Below are positions 52,781 to 60,540 of a DNA stretch of 64,000 nt, piece by piece; the stretch's first letter is position 1, and the number at the start of each line of letters is the position of its first letter. The translations under genes were made by a program, and so were the position numbers. The stretch spans positions 1-64,000 of the forward strand of contig NZ_JAIFXZ010000012.1 of NCBI RefSeq assembly GCF_021033825.1. Direction: 5' to 3'. Below the pieces are notes generated by a model, which worked only from the letters and a program-made list of their open reading frames with translations, was not told the DNA's origin and did no database searches. The DNA comes from Dietzia aurantiaca. Lineage in GTDB: Bacteria > Actinomycetota > Actinomycetes > Mycobacteriales > Mycobacteriaceae.

Positions 52781-53905
52781 TCAGACCCCTGCCAGTTCGG
52801 CGATCTCGCGGCGCGCGACACGCCCGCCGCCGAACGCGCCCTCGTCCCCGAGCATGCGACGCAGATAGAAATGCGCGGAGTGCTCCCAGGTGAAGCCGAT
52901 GCCGCCGTGGAGCTGGATGGCCTCATAGGCACTGCGGGTGGCGGCGTCCGCGCAGACGGCGGACGCCACGGCAACTGCCATCTCGGCGTCCTCCGCGCCC
53001 TCCTCGTCGAGGATGGCCATCGCGTACAGGGCGGCGGCGCGGGCGCGCTCGCGGTCCACGAGCATATCGGCCAGTCGGTGTTTGATGGCCTGGAACGAGC
53101 CGATCGCCCGACCGAACTGCTGGCGCTGTTGCACGTATTCGACGGTGGCGTCGACCAGCCGTGAGGCGATGCCCGCGTGCTCGGCGGCGAGCGAGGCGGC
53201 CTGGATCCGGCGGAGCTCGGCGAGTACCTGCGCGGACCGGTCGGCGCCCACGAGGATCCGGGCGGGTGCGCCCTCGAGCGCCAGGTCCGCGCGGCGGCGG
53301 GTGAGGTCCACGACCTCACGGGGGGTGACGGGCACCTCGGCGAGATCGATCACCGCGAGCACGGTGTCGGTGCCGGAGGTGGCGACGACGACGAGGTGGT
53401 CCGCCGCCGCACCCCACAGCACTCCCTCGGCGAGCCCCCGGGCGACCGTCGTCCCGTCGGCGGTCTCCAGTGCCACGGTCTGGTCCAGTGCCGTCGCCAC
53501 CACGGATCCGCCGGCCAGGACGCCCTCGAGCAGATCGGCCACGGCTGTCGCGTCGTCAGCGCGGACCAGCGCCTGACACCCCACGACGGCGCTGGCCAGG
53601 ATGGGCTCCGGAAGCAGGGCGGCGCCGGTCTCCTCCAGGACCACCCCGAGGTCCCCGAATCCGAACCCGTGGCCGCCGAGTTCCTCGGGGACCGCGAGCG
53701 CGGCGATCTGCAGCTCGTCGTTCAGGGTGGTCCACCGCGCGCTCGAGTAGCCGGGGTCGGCCTCGACGGACTCCCGGATCGCCTCGTGCGAGGCGTGGCG
53801 GTCCACGAAGCCGGTGATGACGGAGCGGAGCTCCTCCCGCTCCTCGGAGGGCAGGATGATCGAGGGGTCGGCTTCCGGTCGGATCGTTCGAACCTGCTGT
53901 GTCAC
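52781..53905 (-). CDS. Acyl-CoA dehydrogenase
   Basis: A 374-residue dehydrogenase of a divergent branch, with PEELGGHGFGFGDLGVVLEETG and AYEAIQLHGGIGFTWEHSAHFYLRRM. The canonical Y-E-G-T with catalytic Glu near the C-terminus is absent. This pattern is typical of the alpha or beta subunit of heterodimeric ChsE-type enzymes, so it may need a partner. The GTG at 53905, with GGAGG about 5 bases before it, is preferred to a TTG at 53920. A module B element starts 25 bases upstream. Confidence 0.8.
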   Translation of the reverse strand: MTQQVRTIRPEADPSIILPSEEREELRSVITGFVDRHASHEAIRESVEADPGYSSARWTTLNDELQIAALAVPEELGGHGFGFGDLGVVLEETGAALLPEPILASAVVGCQALVRADDATAVADLLEGVLAGGSVVATALDQTVALETADGTTVARGLAEGVLWGAAADHLVVVATSGTDTVLAVIDLAEVPVTPREVVDLTRRRADLALEGAPARILVGADRSAQVLAELRRIQAASLAAEHAGIASRLVDATVEYVQQRQQFGRAIGSFQAIKHRLADMLVDRERARAAALYAMAILDEEGAEDAEMAVAVASAVCADAATRSAYEAIQLHGGIGFTWEHSAHFYLRRMLGDEGAFGGGRVARREIAELAGV

Positions 53906-53930
53906 GGGGACCTCCACCAACGCTAGGATT

Positions 53931-54023
53931 TGAGCTGAGTTCAGTTCATACCATCACAACACGGTGAGGCAGATCACGCAAGACTATTGAAAACGTGGCA
54001 CCTACTGAACTAAGTTCGATTCA
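53931..54023 (+). promoter_or_regulatory. Two module B 18-bp elements in a divergent promoter (copies j, k)
   Basis: Copy j (53931-53948) is TGAGCTGAGTTCAGTTCA; copy k (54006-54023) is TGAACTAAGTTCGATTCA, ending on the A of the ATG at 54023. They are spaced 75 bases apart, seven helical turns, between divergent genes. Confidence 0.68.
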
Positions 54024-54400
54024 TGTCACTGAACGAATCCACCCTCGTGACCTACTACGAGCGAATCGACACGGGCGATCTCGACGGCGGCCTGGAACTC
54101 CTGGCCGACGGAGTCTCGTTCGCCATCATCCTCCCCGGCACCGCTGTTCGCGGTGAGAACCGGCAGGGGGTACGCGAGTACCTCGAGGGCCGCGGCCCCG
54201 TGGACCGCCGACACGTCCCCACCCACGCGACGCGCGAGGGCGAGCTCGAGTTTGTCTACGGCGCCGTGGTGGAGGACGGCGTGAAGATCACCGGACACTT
54301 CCTCGCCTCGGCGCGGATCGGCGAGGACGGCCTGATCACCGGCTACCAGGTCGCGTTCGACCCCGAGCTCGGCCTGGCCTCCCCCACGCTCGCCGCCTGA
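54023..54400 (+). CDS. NTF2-fold (SnoaL-like) protein
   Basis: A 125-residue protein with the cone-shaped NTF2 fold: LVTYYERIDTGDLDGGLELLADGVSFAI then TAVRGENRQGVREYLEGRG, and VEDGVKITGHFLASARIGEDG. Relatives include ketosteroid isomerase, limonene epoxide hydrolase and polyketide cyclases, or simple ligand binders. Its ATG overlaps a module B element, so bound repressor would also block the start of the message. It is followed after 58 bases by a paralogue. Confidence 0.75.
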   Translation: MSLNESTLVTYYERIDTGDLDGGLELLADGVSFAIILPGTAVRGENRQGVREYLEGRGPVDRRHVPTHATREGELEFVYGAVVEDGVKITGHFLASARIGEDGLITGYQVAFDPELGLASPTLAA

Positions 54401-54458
54401 CCCTTCCCCGAACACCCACCTGCCCGATTCCCCCCTGACCGCTGAACGGAGCTCCCCC

Positions 54459-54827
54459 GTGCCCAATCCCACCCCGCTGCTACACGCCTGGTTCGAGATC
54501 ATGGACTCGGACGATCCCGACCGGGTACTGAACCACATCACCGACGACTTCGAGCTGTCCATTCTCTTCTCGAAGGGTGAGTCCGCCGCCGAGTTCCACG
54601 GAAACCGCGCCGGCCTGGTGGTCTACCTCGAGCAGCGCGAGAAGAGCGTGCTGACGCACCACATCCTCTCGGGTGCCCGCGTCGGCGACACCGAGCTCTG
54701 CCTCGGCGAGACCCGCCGCGACGGCGAGTTCGAGGCCAGCTTCAACGCCTCCGCCGAGCTGGATTTACAGGACAGGGTCCGTCGGCTCCTCATCTGCCGC
54801 ACGCCCAAGATCCGGTTCACCGAGTAG
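54459..54827 (+). CDS. NTF2-fold (SnoaL-like) protein, paralogue
   Basis: A 122-residue protein of the same fold as its neighbour: LLHAWFEIMDSDDPDRVLNHITDDFELSILF, then EFHGNRAGLVVYLEQREKS and LCLGETRRDGEFEASFNASAELD. Start is GTG at 54459. Pairs of small NTF2 proteins are often subunits or successive isomerases in alicyclic or steroid-type pathways. It is the last island gene; the terminator at 54858-54898 separates it from glyA. Confidence 0.72.
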   Translation: MPNPTPLLHAWFEIMDSDDPDRVLNHITDDFELSILFSKGESAAEFHGNRAGLVVYLEQREKSVLTHHILSGARVGDTELCLGETRRDGEFEASFNASAELDLQDRVRRLLICRTPKIRFTE

Positions 54828-54857
54828 ACAGCGGGCCCGCGCAGGCCCCCAGAAGAC

Positions 54858-54898
54858 GGAAGAAACCCCCGCAGCCTCCAGCTGCGGGGGTTTCTTCC
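54858..54898. terminator. Strong bidirectional terminator at the right edge of the island
   Basis: GGAAGAAACCCCCGCAGC (54858-54875) and its exact reverse complement (54881-54898) form an 18-bp perfect stem with a 5-base loop. The U/A-rich outer part (TTTCTT) makes it a good intrinsic terminator for both the NTF2 pair and glyA. Confidence 0.9.
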
Positions 54899-54930
54899 TG
54901 ACGACTCGAAGGTGGCGGAAGGTGAGTGCC

Positions 54931-56235
54931 TCAGCCCAGGATCTTCCAGTCCTCCAGGCCCTCGTAGAGCGGCGTGGCGGCGGCCAGAGCGCTCACGCGC
55001 TCGCGCAGGGCAGCGACGTCGGCACCCTTGCCGGCCGCCAGGGCGGTTCCGATGACGTCGGCGACCTCGCGGAACTGCTCTGCGGTAAAGCCTCGGGTGG
55101 CCAGCGCCGGCGTACCGATCCGCAGGCCGGAGGTGACCATCGGCGGGCGCGGGTCGAACGGCACGGCGTTGCGGTTGACGGTGATGCCGACCTCGTGGAG
55201 AAGGTCCTCGGCCTGCTGGCCGTCGAGCTCGGAATCGCGCAGATCCACCAGCACGAGGTGGACGTCGGTGCCACCCGTGAGGACCGAGACGCCGGCGTCC
55301 TTGCAGTCCTGCCGGGTAAGCCGCTCGGCGAGGATCTTCGCGCCCTCGAGGGTCCGCTGCTGCCGCTCGCGGAACTGCTCGGTCCCGGCGATCTTCATGG
55401 CCGTGGCCTTGGCGGCGATCGCGTGCATGAGCGGGCCGCCCTGCTGGCCCGGGAACACGGTGGAGTTGAGCTTCTTGAACAGCTCGAGATCGTTGGTGAG
55501 GATCATGCCCGAGCGCGGCCCGCCCAGCGTCTTGTGCACTGTCGTGGACACGACGTCGGCGTGCGGCACCGGGCTCGGATGCAGGCCCGCGGCTACCAGA
55601 CCGGCGAAGTGCGCCATGTCGACCCACAGCTTGGCGCCCACCTCGTCGGCGATCTCACGGAACTTCGCGAAATCCAGCGTGCGCGGATACGCCGACCAGC
55701 CGGCGATGATCACGTCCGGCTTCTCCGCGAGCGCCATCTCGCGGACGGTGTCCATGTTGACCTGCATGGTCTCCGGATCGACCTCGTAGGCCGCGACCTC
55801 GTAGAGCTGGCCGGAGAAGTTCAGCTTCATGCCGTGGGTGAGGTGCCCACCATGCGCGAGCGACAGACCCATGATCTTCGAGCCCGGGGCCGCCAGCGCC
55901 ATGAGCACGGCGGCGTTGGCCTGCGCGCCGGCGTGCGGCTGCACGTTGGCGTACTTCGCGCCGAAGACCTCTTTGGCGCGGTCACGCGCGAGGTTCTCCA
56001 CCACGTCGACGTGTTCGCAGCCGCCGTAGTAGCGGCGACCCGGGTAACCCTCGGCGTACTTGTTGGTCAGGACCGAGCCCTGCGCCTGCAGCACCGAGCG
56101 CGGGACGAAGTTCTCCGACGCGATCATCTCGAGCGTGTCCCGCTGACGGGCCAGCTCCCCGGCCATCGCCTCGGCGACCTCCGGATCCAGTTCGGACAGG
56201 GAGGCGGAGAACACGTCGGTGTTCGGGTCGGTCAT
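54931..56235 (-). CDS. glyA: Serine hydroxymethyltransferase
   Basis: A 434-residue PLP enzyme interconverting serine and glycine with tetrahydrofolate, the main source of one-carbon units. Family blocks are [34 protein letters not shown], the PLP-Lys segment [16 protein letters not shown] and [18 protein letters not shown]. The ATG at 56235 is preferred to the in-frame start at 56262 because it gives MTDPNTD and family length. It is divergent from coaA, as in Mycobacterium, which marks the resumption of the core order. Confidence 0.96.
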   Translation of the reverse strand: MTDPNTDVFSASLSELDPEVAEAMAGELARQRDTLEMIASENFVPRSVLQAQGSVLTNKYAEGYPGRRYYGGCEHVDVVENLARDRAKEVFGAKYANVQPHAGAQANAAVLMALAAPGSKIMGLSLAHGGHLTHGMKLNFSGQLYEVAAYEVDPETMQVNMDTVREMALAEKPDVIIAGWSAYPRTLDFAKFREIADEVGAKLWVDMAHFAGLVAAGLHPSPVPHADVVSTTVHKTLGGPRSGMILTNDLELFKKLNSTVFPGQQGGPLMHAIAAKATAMKIAGTEQFRERQQRTLEGAKILAERLTRQDCKDAGVSVLTGGTDVHLVLVDLRDSELDGQQAEDLLHEVGITVNRNAVPFDPRPPMVTSGLRIGTPALATRGFTAEQFREVADVIGTALAAGKGADVAALRERVSALAAATPLYEGLEDWKILG

Positions 56236-56380
56236 GTTTGCTCCTCGCGCGTCGGCGTACACCGTGGACGAAATCGTGGCGGGTGACGGACCGTGTGGTC
56301 GTCGTCATCGTCATCGTCCACCTTAGTGCCATCGACCCTCACGCCCCCTACCACGTACAGACCTGCCACAATCACGAGTT

Positions 56381-57313
56381 GTGAGCAGACATGCCGGCGA
56401 CTACACGCCGTACGTGGAGTTCGACCGCCGAAGCTGGCGGCGGTTGCGTCGCGCCATGCCGATGGTGCTCACCGAACAGGACCTCGAAGGGCTACGTGGC
56501 CTGGGCGAACATCTCGACCTGGACGAGATCGCGGAGATCTACCTGCCGCTCAGCCGGCTCATCCACCTGCAGGTTTCCGCCCGGCAGCGCCTGTTCCAGT
56601 CCACCAACCTATTCCTCGGCGAGGCCTCCGACGCCCCGATGCCGTTCGTGATCGGCGTGGCCGGCTCCGTCGCGGTAGGCAAGTCCACCTCCGCCCGTGT
56701 GCTGCGCGCACTGCTCACCCGCTGGGACTCCCACCCGCGCGTCGACCTCATCACCACCGACGGCTTTCTCCACCCCAACCGCGAGCTCGAACGCCGTGGC
56801 CTCATGCACCGCAAGGGCTACCCCGAGTCCTATGACCGGCGGGCGCTGCTGCGGTTCGTCACCGAGGTCAAGTCCGGTGCACCGCTGGTGCGTGCGCCGG
56901 TCTACTCGCACACCAAGTACGACATCGTGCCCGGCGAGCACATCGAGGTGAAGCGGCCGGACATCCTCATCGTCGAGGGTCTCAACGTGCTGCAGACCGG
57001 GCCGCGGCTCATGGTCTCCGACCTGTTCGACTTCTCGCTATATGTCGACGCGCGTATCGAGGACATCGAGCAGTGGTACATCGAGCGCTTCCTCGAACTG
57101 CGGAGCACGTCGTTCTCCAACCCGAACTCGCATTTCGCGCATTACGCGGACCTGTCCGACCAGGCGGCCCGGCTCGCCGCGCGGGAGATCTGGACCTCGA
57201 TCAACCGGCCGAACCTGGTCGAGAACATCCTGCCCACCCGGCCGCGCGCGACACTCGTGCTGCGCAAGAACTCGGACCACTCGATTCAGCGACTGCGCCT
57301 GCGCAAGATCTGA
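56381..57313 (+). CDS. coaA: Type I pantothenate kinase
   Basis: A 310-residue kinase for the first step of CoA synthesis. Walker A GSVAVGKS is at residues 95-102, with the PanK-specific blocks [41 protein letters not shown] and [16 protein letters not shown]. The start is GTG at 56381. CACAAT a few bases upstream may be the -10 of a leaderless transcript. A CoA-dependent island next to it is probably coincidence, since the glyA-coaA pair is ancestral. Confidence 0.95.
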   Translation: MSRHAGDYTPYVEFDRRSWRRLRRAMPMVLTEQDLEGLRGLGEHLDLDEIAEIYLPLSRLIHLQVSARQRLFQSTNLFLGEASDAPMPFVIGVAGSVAVGKSTSARVLRALLTRWDSHPRVDLITTDGFLHPNRELERRGLMHRKGYPESYDRRALLRFVTEVKSGAPLVRAPVYSHTKYDIVPGEHIEVKRPDILIVEGLNVLQTGPRLMVSDLFDFSLYVDARIEDIEQWYIERFLELRSTSFSNPNSHFAHYADLSDQAARLAAREIWTSINRPNLVENILPTRPRATLVLRKNSDHSIQRLRLRKI

Positions 57314-57588
57314 CCCGCTGCGCCGCTCCTGCGCCGCTTTCGCCCGGCCCGCCCCTGTCGCGCCGCCGCATCCACGCGCGGCCGCTTTCGCCTTCGCCCT
57401 CATCGCGAAGGGTGTTTGGCGCATTTCCACTCGGGCGATGCAGGCGATTCCCTCTTGACGATGAGGTGTAGCAGCCCTGCTCCCCCGCCTGGCCACAACG
57501 GGACACCCCGCCACGTCATTGACCCCGCATCGGTCACATGGTTCACTAGTTCAGTAACTAACCCACCAACCTGGGGAGGGCGACGCCC
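57314..57588. other. Intergenic region with a candidate GntR operator
   Basis: No gene seen in 275 bases. Near the right end, TAGTT-cagt-AACTA (57547-57560) is a perfect 5-base inverted repeat 28 bases before the GntR start, a reasonable YtrA-type operator. The first 120 bases are Arg-codon-like CG-rich noise with no clear terminator stem. Confidence 0.4.
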
Positions 57589-57981
57589 GTGGATGACGGC
57601 AAACCGCTCTTCGTGCAGATCGCCATCCAGGTCGAGGCATCAGTTCTGGACGGCTCACTCGCGGAAGGCGAACGCGCCCCGTCGACGAACGAACTCTCGA
57701 GCTTCCACCGCATCAACCCGGCGACCGCCGCCAGAGGCATCAATCTCCTGGTGGACCGCGGCATCCTCGTCAAACGTAGAGGTCTCGGGATGTTCGTCGC
57801 GGACGGCGCCAGGCAGCTCCTACGAGCCGAACGACAGCAGCGCTTCACGGATCACTTCATCTCCCCCATGCTCGACGAGGCCAGGGCCATCGGTCTGAGC
57901 CCCGAGGACGTCGTGGACCTGATCAGCACCACCACCCACACCCCCACCGACCACGACCGGATGAAGGAGCAGGCGCAATGA
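57589..57981 (+). CDS. YtrA-type GntR regulator
   Basis: A 130-residue regulator. The winged-helix domain (LFVQIAIQVEASVLDGSLAEGERAPSTNELSS and HRINPATAARGINLLVDRGILVKRRGLGMFV) is followed by a short helical tail, the YtrA layout in which the effector domain is minimal. Start is GTG at 57589. The stop overlaps the ATPase start (ATGA, 57978-57981). YtrA-type regulators normally repress the ABC genes that follow them. Confidence 0.85.
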   Translation: MDDGKPLFVQIAIQVEASVLDGSLAEGERAPSTNELSSFHRINPATAARGINLLVDRGILVKRRGLGMFVADGARQLLRAERQQRFTDHFISPMLDEARAIGLSPEDVVDLISTTTHTPTDHDRMKEQAQ

Positions 57982-58937
57982 CCACCGCTATCGAAGTCCA
58001 CGACCTCACCCGCAGACACAGGTCGGCAACCGCACTCGACTCGGTCACCGTGTCGCTCGAAGCCGGCGTCATCCACGGACTGCTGGGCCGCAACGGTGCC
58101 GGCAAGACCTCGCTCATGTCGATCGCCTCCGGGCAGGACTGGCCCACCAGCGGCTCGGTCACCGTTTTCGGTGAGCACCCACACGAGAACGAGCAGGTCC
58201 TGCCCCGAATCTGCTTTGTCCGCGAGGACCAGCGCTATATCGAGGACTCGTACGCTCGTCACGCGTTCGCCGCCGCGGCCATGGCCTTCCCGCGCTGGGA
58301 CCAGCAGCTGGCCGACCGGCTGAGCAGAGAGCTCGGAGTCCCGGCCAGGACGCGGATCAAGAAGATGTCGCGAGGCCAACGTTCGGCGGTCGCGGTGATC
58401 ATCGGTATCGCCTCCCGCGCCGACCTGACCTTCTTCGACGAGCCCTACATGGGCCTGGACGCCGTGGCGCGGCAACTGTTCTACGACCGGCTCCTCGAGG
58501 ACTACTCCGAGCATCCGCGCACGATCGTGCTGTCCTCGCACCTGATCGACGAGATCGCCCACCTCATCGAGAACGTGGTCCTCATCGACCGGGGACGCAT
58601 CATGCTCGACGAGCAGGTCGACGCGCTCCGCGGCCGGGCCGTGACGCTGATCGGCGCCGCCGACACCGTCCGGGAGCTGACCGACTTCCGCCGGGTCCTC
58701 CACACCGAGTCGCTGGGGCGCCTCACCAGGTCGACGGTGTTGGGGGCGCTCGAGGAGCACGAGGAGCAGCGGGCCCGCGCCCGGGGCGTCGAGGTGCTCC
58801 CGGTGTCACTGCAACAGCTCATCGTCCACCTGACCTCGGGAGACGTCGGTGGAATGCGCGACGAGGGGCCGGCTACCGCCCCGGATCCGACGACGACAAC
58901 CTCACCCCGCAACTGGAACTCGGAGGTCGCATCATGA
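57978..58937 (+). CDS. ABC exporter ATP-binding protein
   Basis: A 319-residue ATPase. Walker A is GRNGAGKTS (about 35-43), the signature motif is degenerate (KMSRGQRSAVAVIIG), Walker B is LTFFDEPYMGLD and the switch His is in LSSHLIDEIAH. A C-terminal extension of about 80 residues with AADTVRELTDFRR is typical of YtrB-like exporters for lipids or antibiotics. It is coupled to GntR upstream and to the permease downstream (ATGA on both sides). Confidence 0.88.
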   Translation: MTTAIEVHDLTRRHRSATALDSVTVSLEAGVIHGLLGRNGAGKTSLMSIASGQDWPTSGSVTVFGEHPHENEQVLPRICFVREDQRYIEDSYARHAFAAAAMAFPRWDQQLADRLSRELGVPARTRIKKMSRGQRSAVAVIIGIASRADLTFFDEPYMGLDAVARQLFYDRLLEDYSEHPRTIVLSSHLIDEIAHLIENVVLIDRGRIMLDEQVDALRGRAVTLIGAADTVRELTDFRRVLHTESLGRLTRSTVLGALEEHEEQRARARGVEVLPVSLQQLIVHLTSGDVGGMRDEGPATAPDPTTTTSPRNWNSEVAS

Positions 58938-59710
58938 CCGCCCTCTCTGTCGACGCACGCGTTGTCGACCGACACCGGCCCACCACGTGGGCGACACGCA
59001 TCCCGGCCGCGTTCCGGCTGCAGTTCATCGTCCCCACCAATCTGATCATCGTGCCGGCGATGGTGTTCCTGCTGGTCTGGGCGGTGTCCATCGGGATCAC
59101 CGTGTGGATCCACGCGGCGGCCGGTGACCGTGTCGCCTCTGTGGAACCGATGTACGGCGGTGCGTCGCAGGCGGCGGTGTGGACGCTGGGCTTCATGGCC
59201 GCCTACACCGTCACCCAGACGTTGCCGTTCGCGATGGCGCTGAGCTTCAGCCGCCGGACATTCGTAGTGGGCTCATACCTGGCGTTCATGGCGGTCTCGG
59301 TCGGATTCGGTGCGGCCTACACGCTGGCCGCCTGGATCGAGAGGGTGACGAACGGCTTCGGCATCCACGCCTACCAGTTCGACACCCCGTTCATGACGAG
59401 CACCAACGGCCTCGTCGGCGGGGGCGCCCTGGCCGCGGCGATCGCACTGACAGTGATGACCGTGACCTTCATGTTCGCCGCGGTGTTCCGCCGCATCTCG
59501 GTTCTGACCTTCTGGACCCTCCTGGTCGCCCTCGCCGCGGTGCTCGGCGTGCTGGTCTTGTTGATCGTGCAGAACGTCGGGTGGTCCGGCCTCGGCGGCT
59601 GGTTCCTGCGGCAGACCGCTCTTACCGGGTCGGCGTACCTACTCGGAGTCTCCCTGGTGGCCGGGGCGTTCGGGTACCTGGTCTTACGCAGGGACACGCC
59701 CGTCAGTTGA
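58934..59710 (+). CDS. ABC exporter membrane subunit
   Basis: A 258-residue membrane protein with about six helices: LIIVPAMVFLLVWAVSIGITVWIH, WTLGFMAAYTVTQTLPFAMALSF, YLAFMAVSVGFGAAYTLAAWIE, ALAAAIALTVMTVTFMFAAVF, LLVALAAVLGVLVLLIVQNVG and a final GSAYLLGVSLVAGAFGYLVL. It matches the permeases next to YtrA-type GntR regulators. The substrate is unknown; related systems respond to cell-envelope stress. Confidence 0.82.
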   Translation: MTALSVDARVVDRHRPTTWATRIPAAFRLQFIVPTNLIIVPAMVFLLVWAVSIGITVWIHAAAGDRVASVEPMYGGASQAAVWTLGFMAAYTVTQTLPFAMALSFSRRTFVVGSYLAFMAVSVGFGAAYTLAAWIERVTNGFGIHAYQFDTPFMTSTNGLVGGGALAAAIALTVMTVTFMFAAVFRRISVLTFWTLLVALAAVLGVLVLLIVQNVGWSGLGGWFLRQTALTGSAYLLGVSLVAGAFGYLVLRRDTPVS

Positions 59711-60042
59711 CGACTCACCCCGGGGCGACGTGGGCCGCCCGGCGATTCTGAATTCATGGCAGTTCTGTGCACGATCCTCACGCCGGCTCCCGGGATGCCG
59801 ACGGCGATTCCGAGCACTCCACGGACAGGCTCGCCGACCAGTCCTGGTGCCCACACTCACCCGATGCCTCGAGTTCTCGTCACGGTCGGCGTGGACCGAA
59901 GTGATCGCCTCGGATCACGTCGATCGCGCCGTCCTCGCATCGTGTGAACGACTGCGCTGATCCACCAGCGACAACAGCGGGGCGACCCGGACCATGTTCA
60001 GGTCCGGGTCGCCCCTCGCGGATGACCCCCACGCGGATCCGG
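59711..60042. other. Convergent intergenic region; no convincing gene
   Basis: Short frames here (for example 59756-59947) lack any domain and have no ribosome binding site. The only clear structure is the stem-loop at 59979-60015. Confidence 0.55.
59979..60015. terminator. Bidirectional stem-loop
   Basis: GGGGCGACCCGGACC (59979-59993) and GGTCCGGGTCGCCCC (60001-60015) form a perfect 15-bp stem with a 7-base loop, between the ABC operon and the P450 cassette. Confidence 0.8.
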
Positions 60043-60540
60043 TCACCCCGGCAGCGTCCGTTCGGGCCAGAGGAACTCGAGCTTCACGCGGGAGATGAGC
60101 CATCTCCCGTCGACCTTCTTGTACTCATCCTGGTAGATGCCCAGGTAGAACAGCGGGTTCGCGTGACCGCCCCCAGAGGTCATCACACCCTGGCGGGTGA
60201 GGTACTCGATCAGGTACCAGCGGCCCTTCGCCGTGTTCTCACCGGTCAGTTCGATCCACGGATTGGTGACCGCATGGATAGCGCTGTACGGCGCTCCGAC
60301 CTGCTCGGCCACCGCCGCATAGTTCGCGCGGATGGTCTCCCGGCCCACCCAGTCACCGCCGTACTCTTGACTGAACTCGCAGACCGCGTCCTCGGCGAAG
60401 ATCGAGGCGAGCCCGTCCAGGTCCTGGGAGTCGAAGTAGGCCGAGTACGCCAGCCGCAGGTTCTTGATCTCTTCGACCGCGAGCAGCTCGTCGAGCTTGG
60501 CGAGGCGACGATCGTTGTCGTCGTCAGACATCGTCGTCAC
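60043..60540 (-). CDS. NTF2-fold (SnoaL-like) protein of the P450 cassette
   Basis: A 165-residue NTF2-fold protein of the longer SnoaL_4 type: EEIKNLRLAYSAYFDSQDLDGLASIFAEDAVCEF, then GRETIRANYAAVAEQVG and HAVTNPWIELTGENTAKGRWYLIEYLT. Possible isomerase, dehydratase or cyclase; no catalytic residue can be assigned. The GTG at 60540 overlaps the aldehyde dehydrogenase stop (GTGA); an ATG at 60531 is the alternative. It is the last gene of the cassette. Confidence 0.78.
   Translation of the reverse strand: MTTMSDDDNDRRLAKLDELLAVEEIKNLRLAYSAYFDSQDLDGLASIFAEDAVCEFSQEYGGDWVGRETIRANYAAVAEQVGAPYSAIHAVTNPWIELTGENTAKGRWYLIEYLTRQGVMTSGGGHANPLFYLGIYQDEYKKVDGRWLISRVKLEFLWPERTLPG

Noticed and set aside
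13051-54827. Steroid/cholesterol catabolic locus
   Set aside because: KstD-like, Ltp-like and FadE-like genes suggested it, but no hsaABCD, kshAB, mce or kstR genes are present, and the operator does not match any steroid motif with confidence.
59756-59947. 63-codon frame in the ABC/P450 gap
   Set aside because: Pro/Thr/Arg-rich, no ribosome binding site, ends before a terminator; likely chance.
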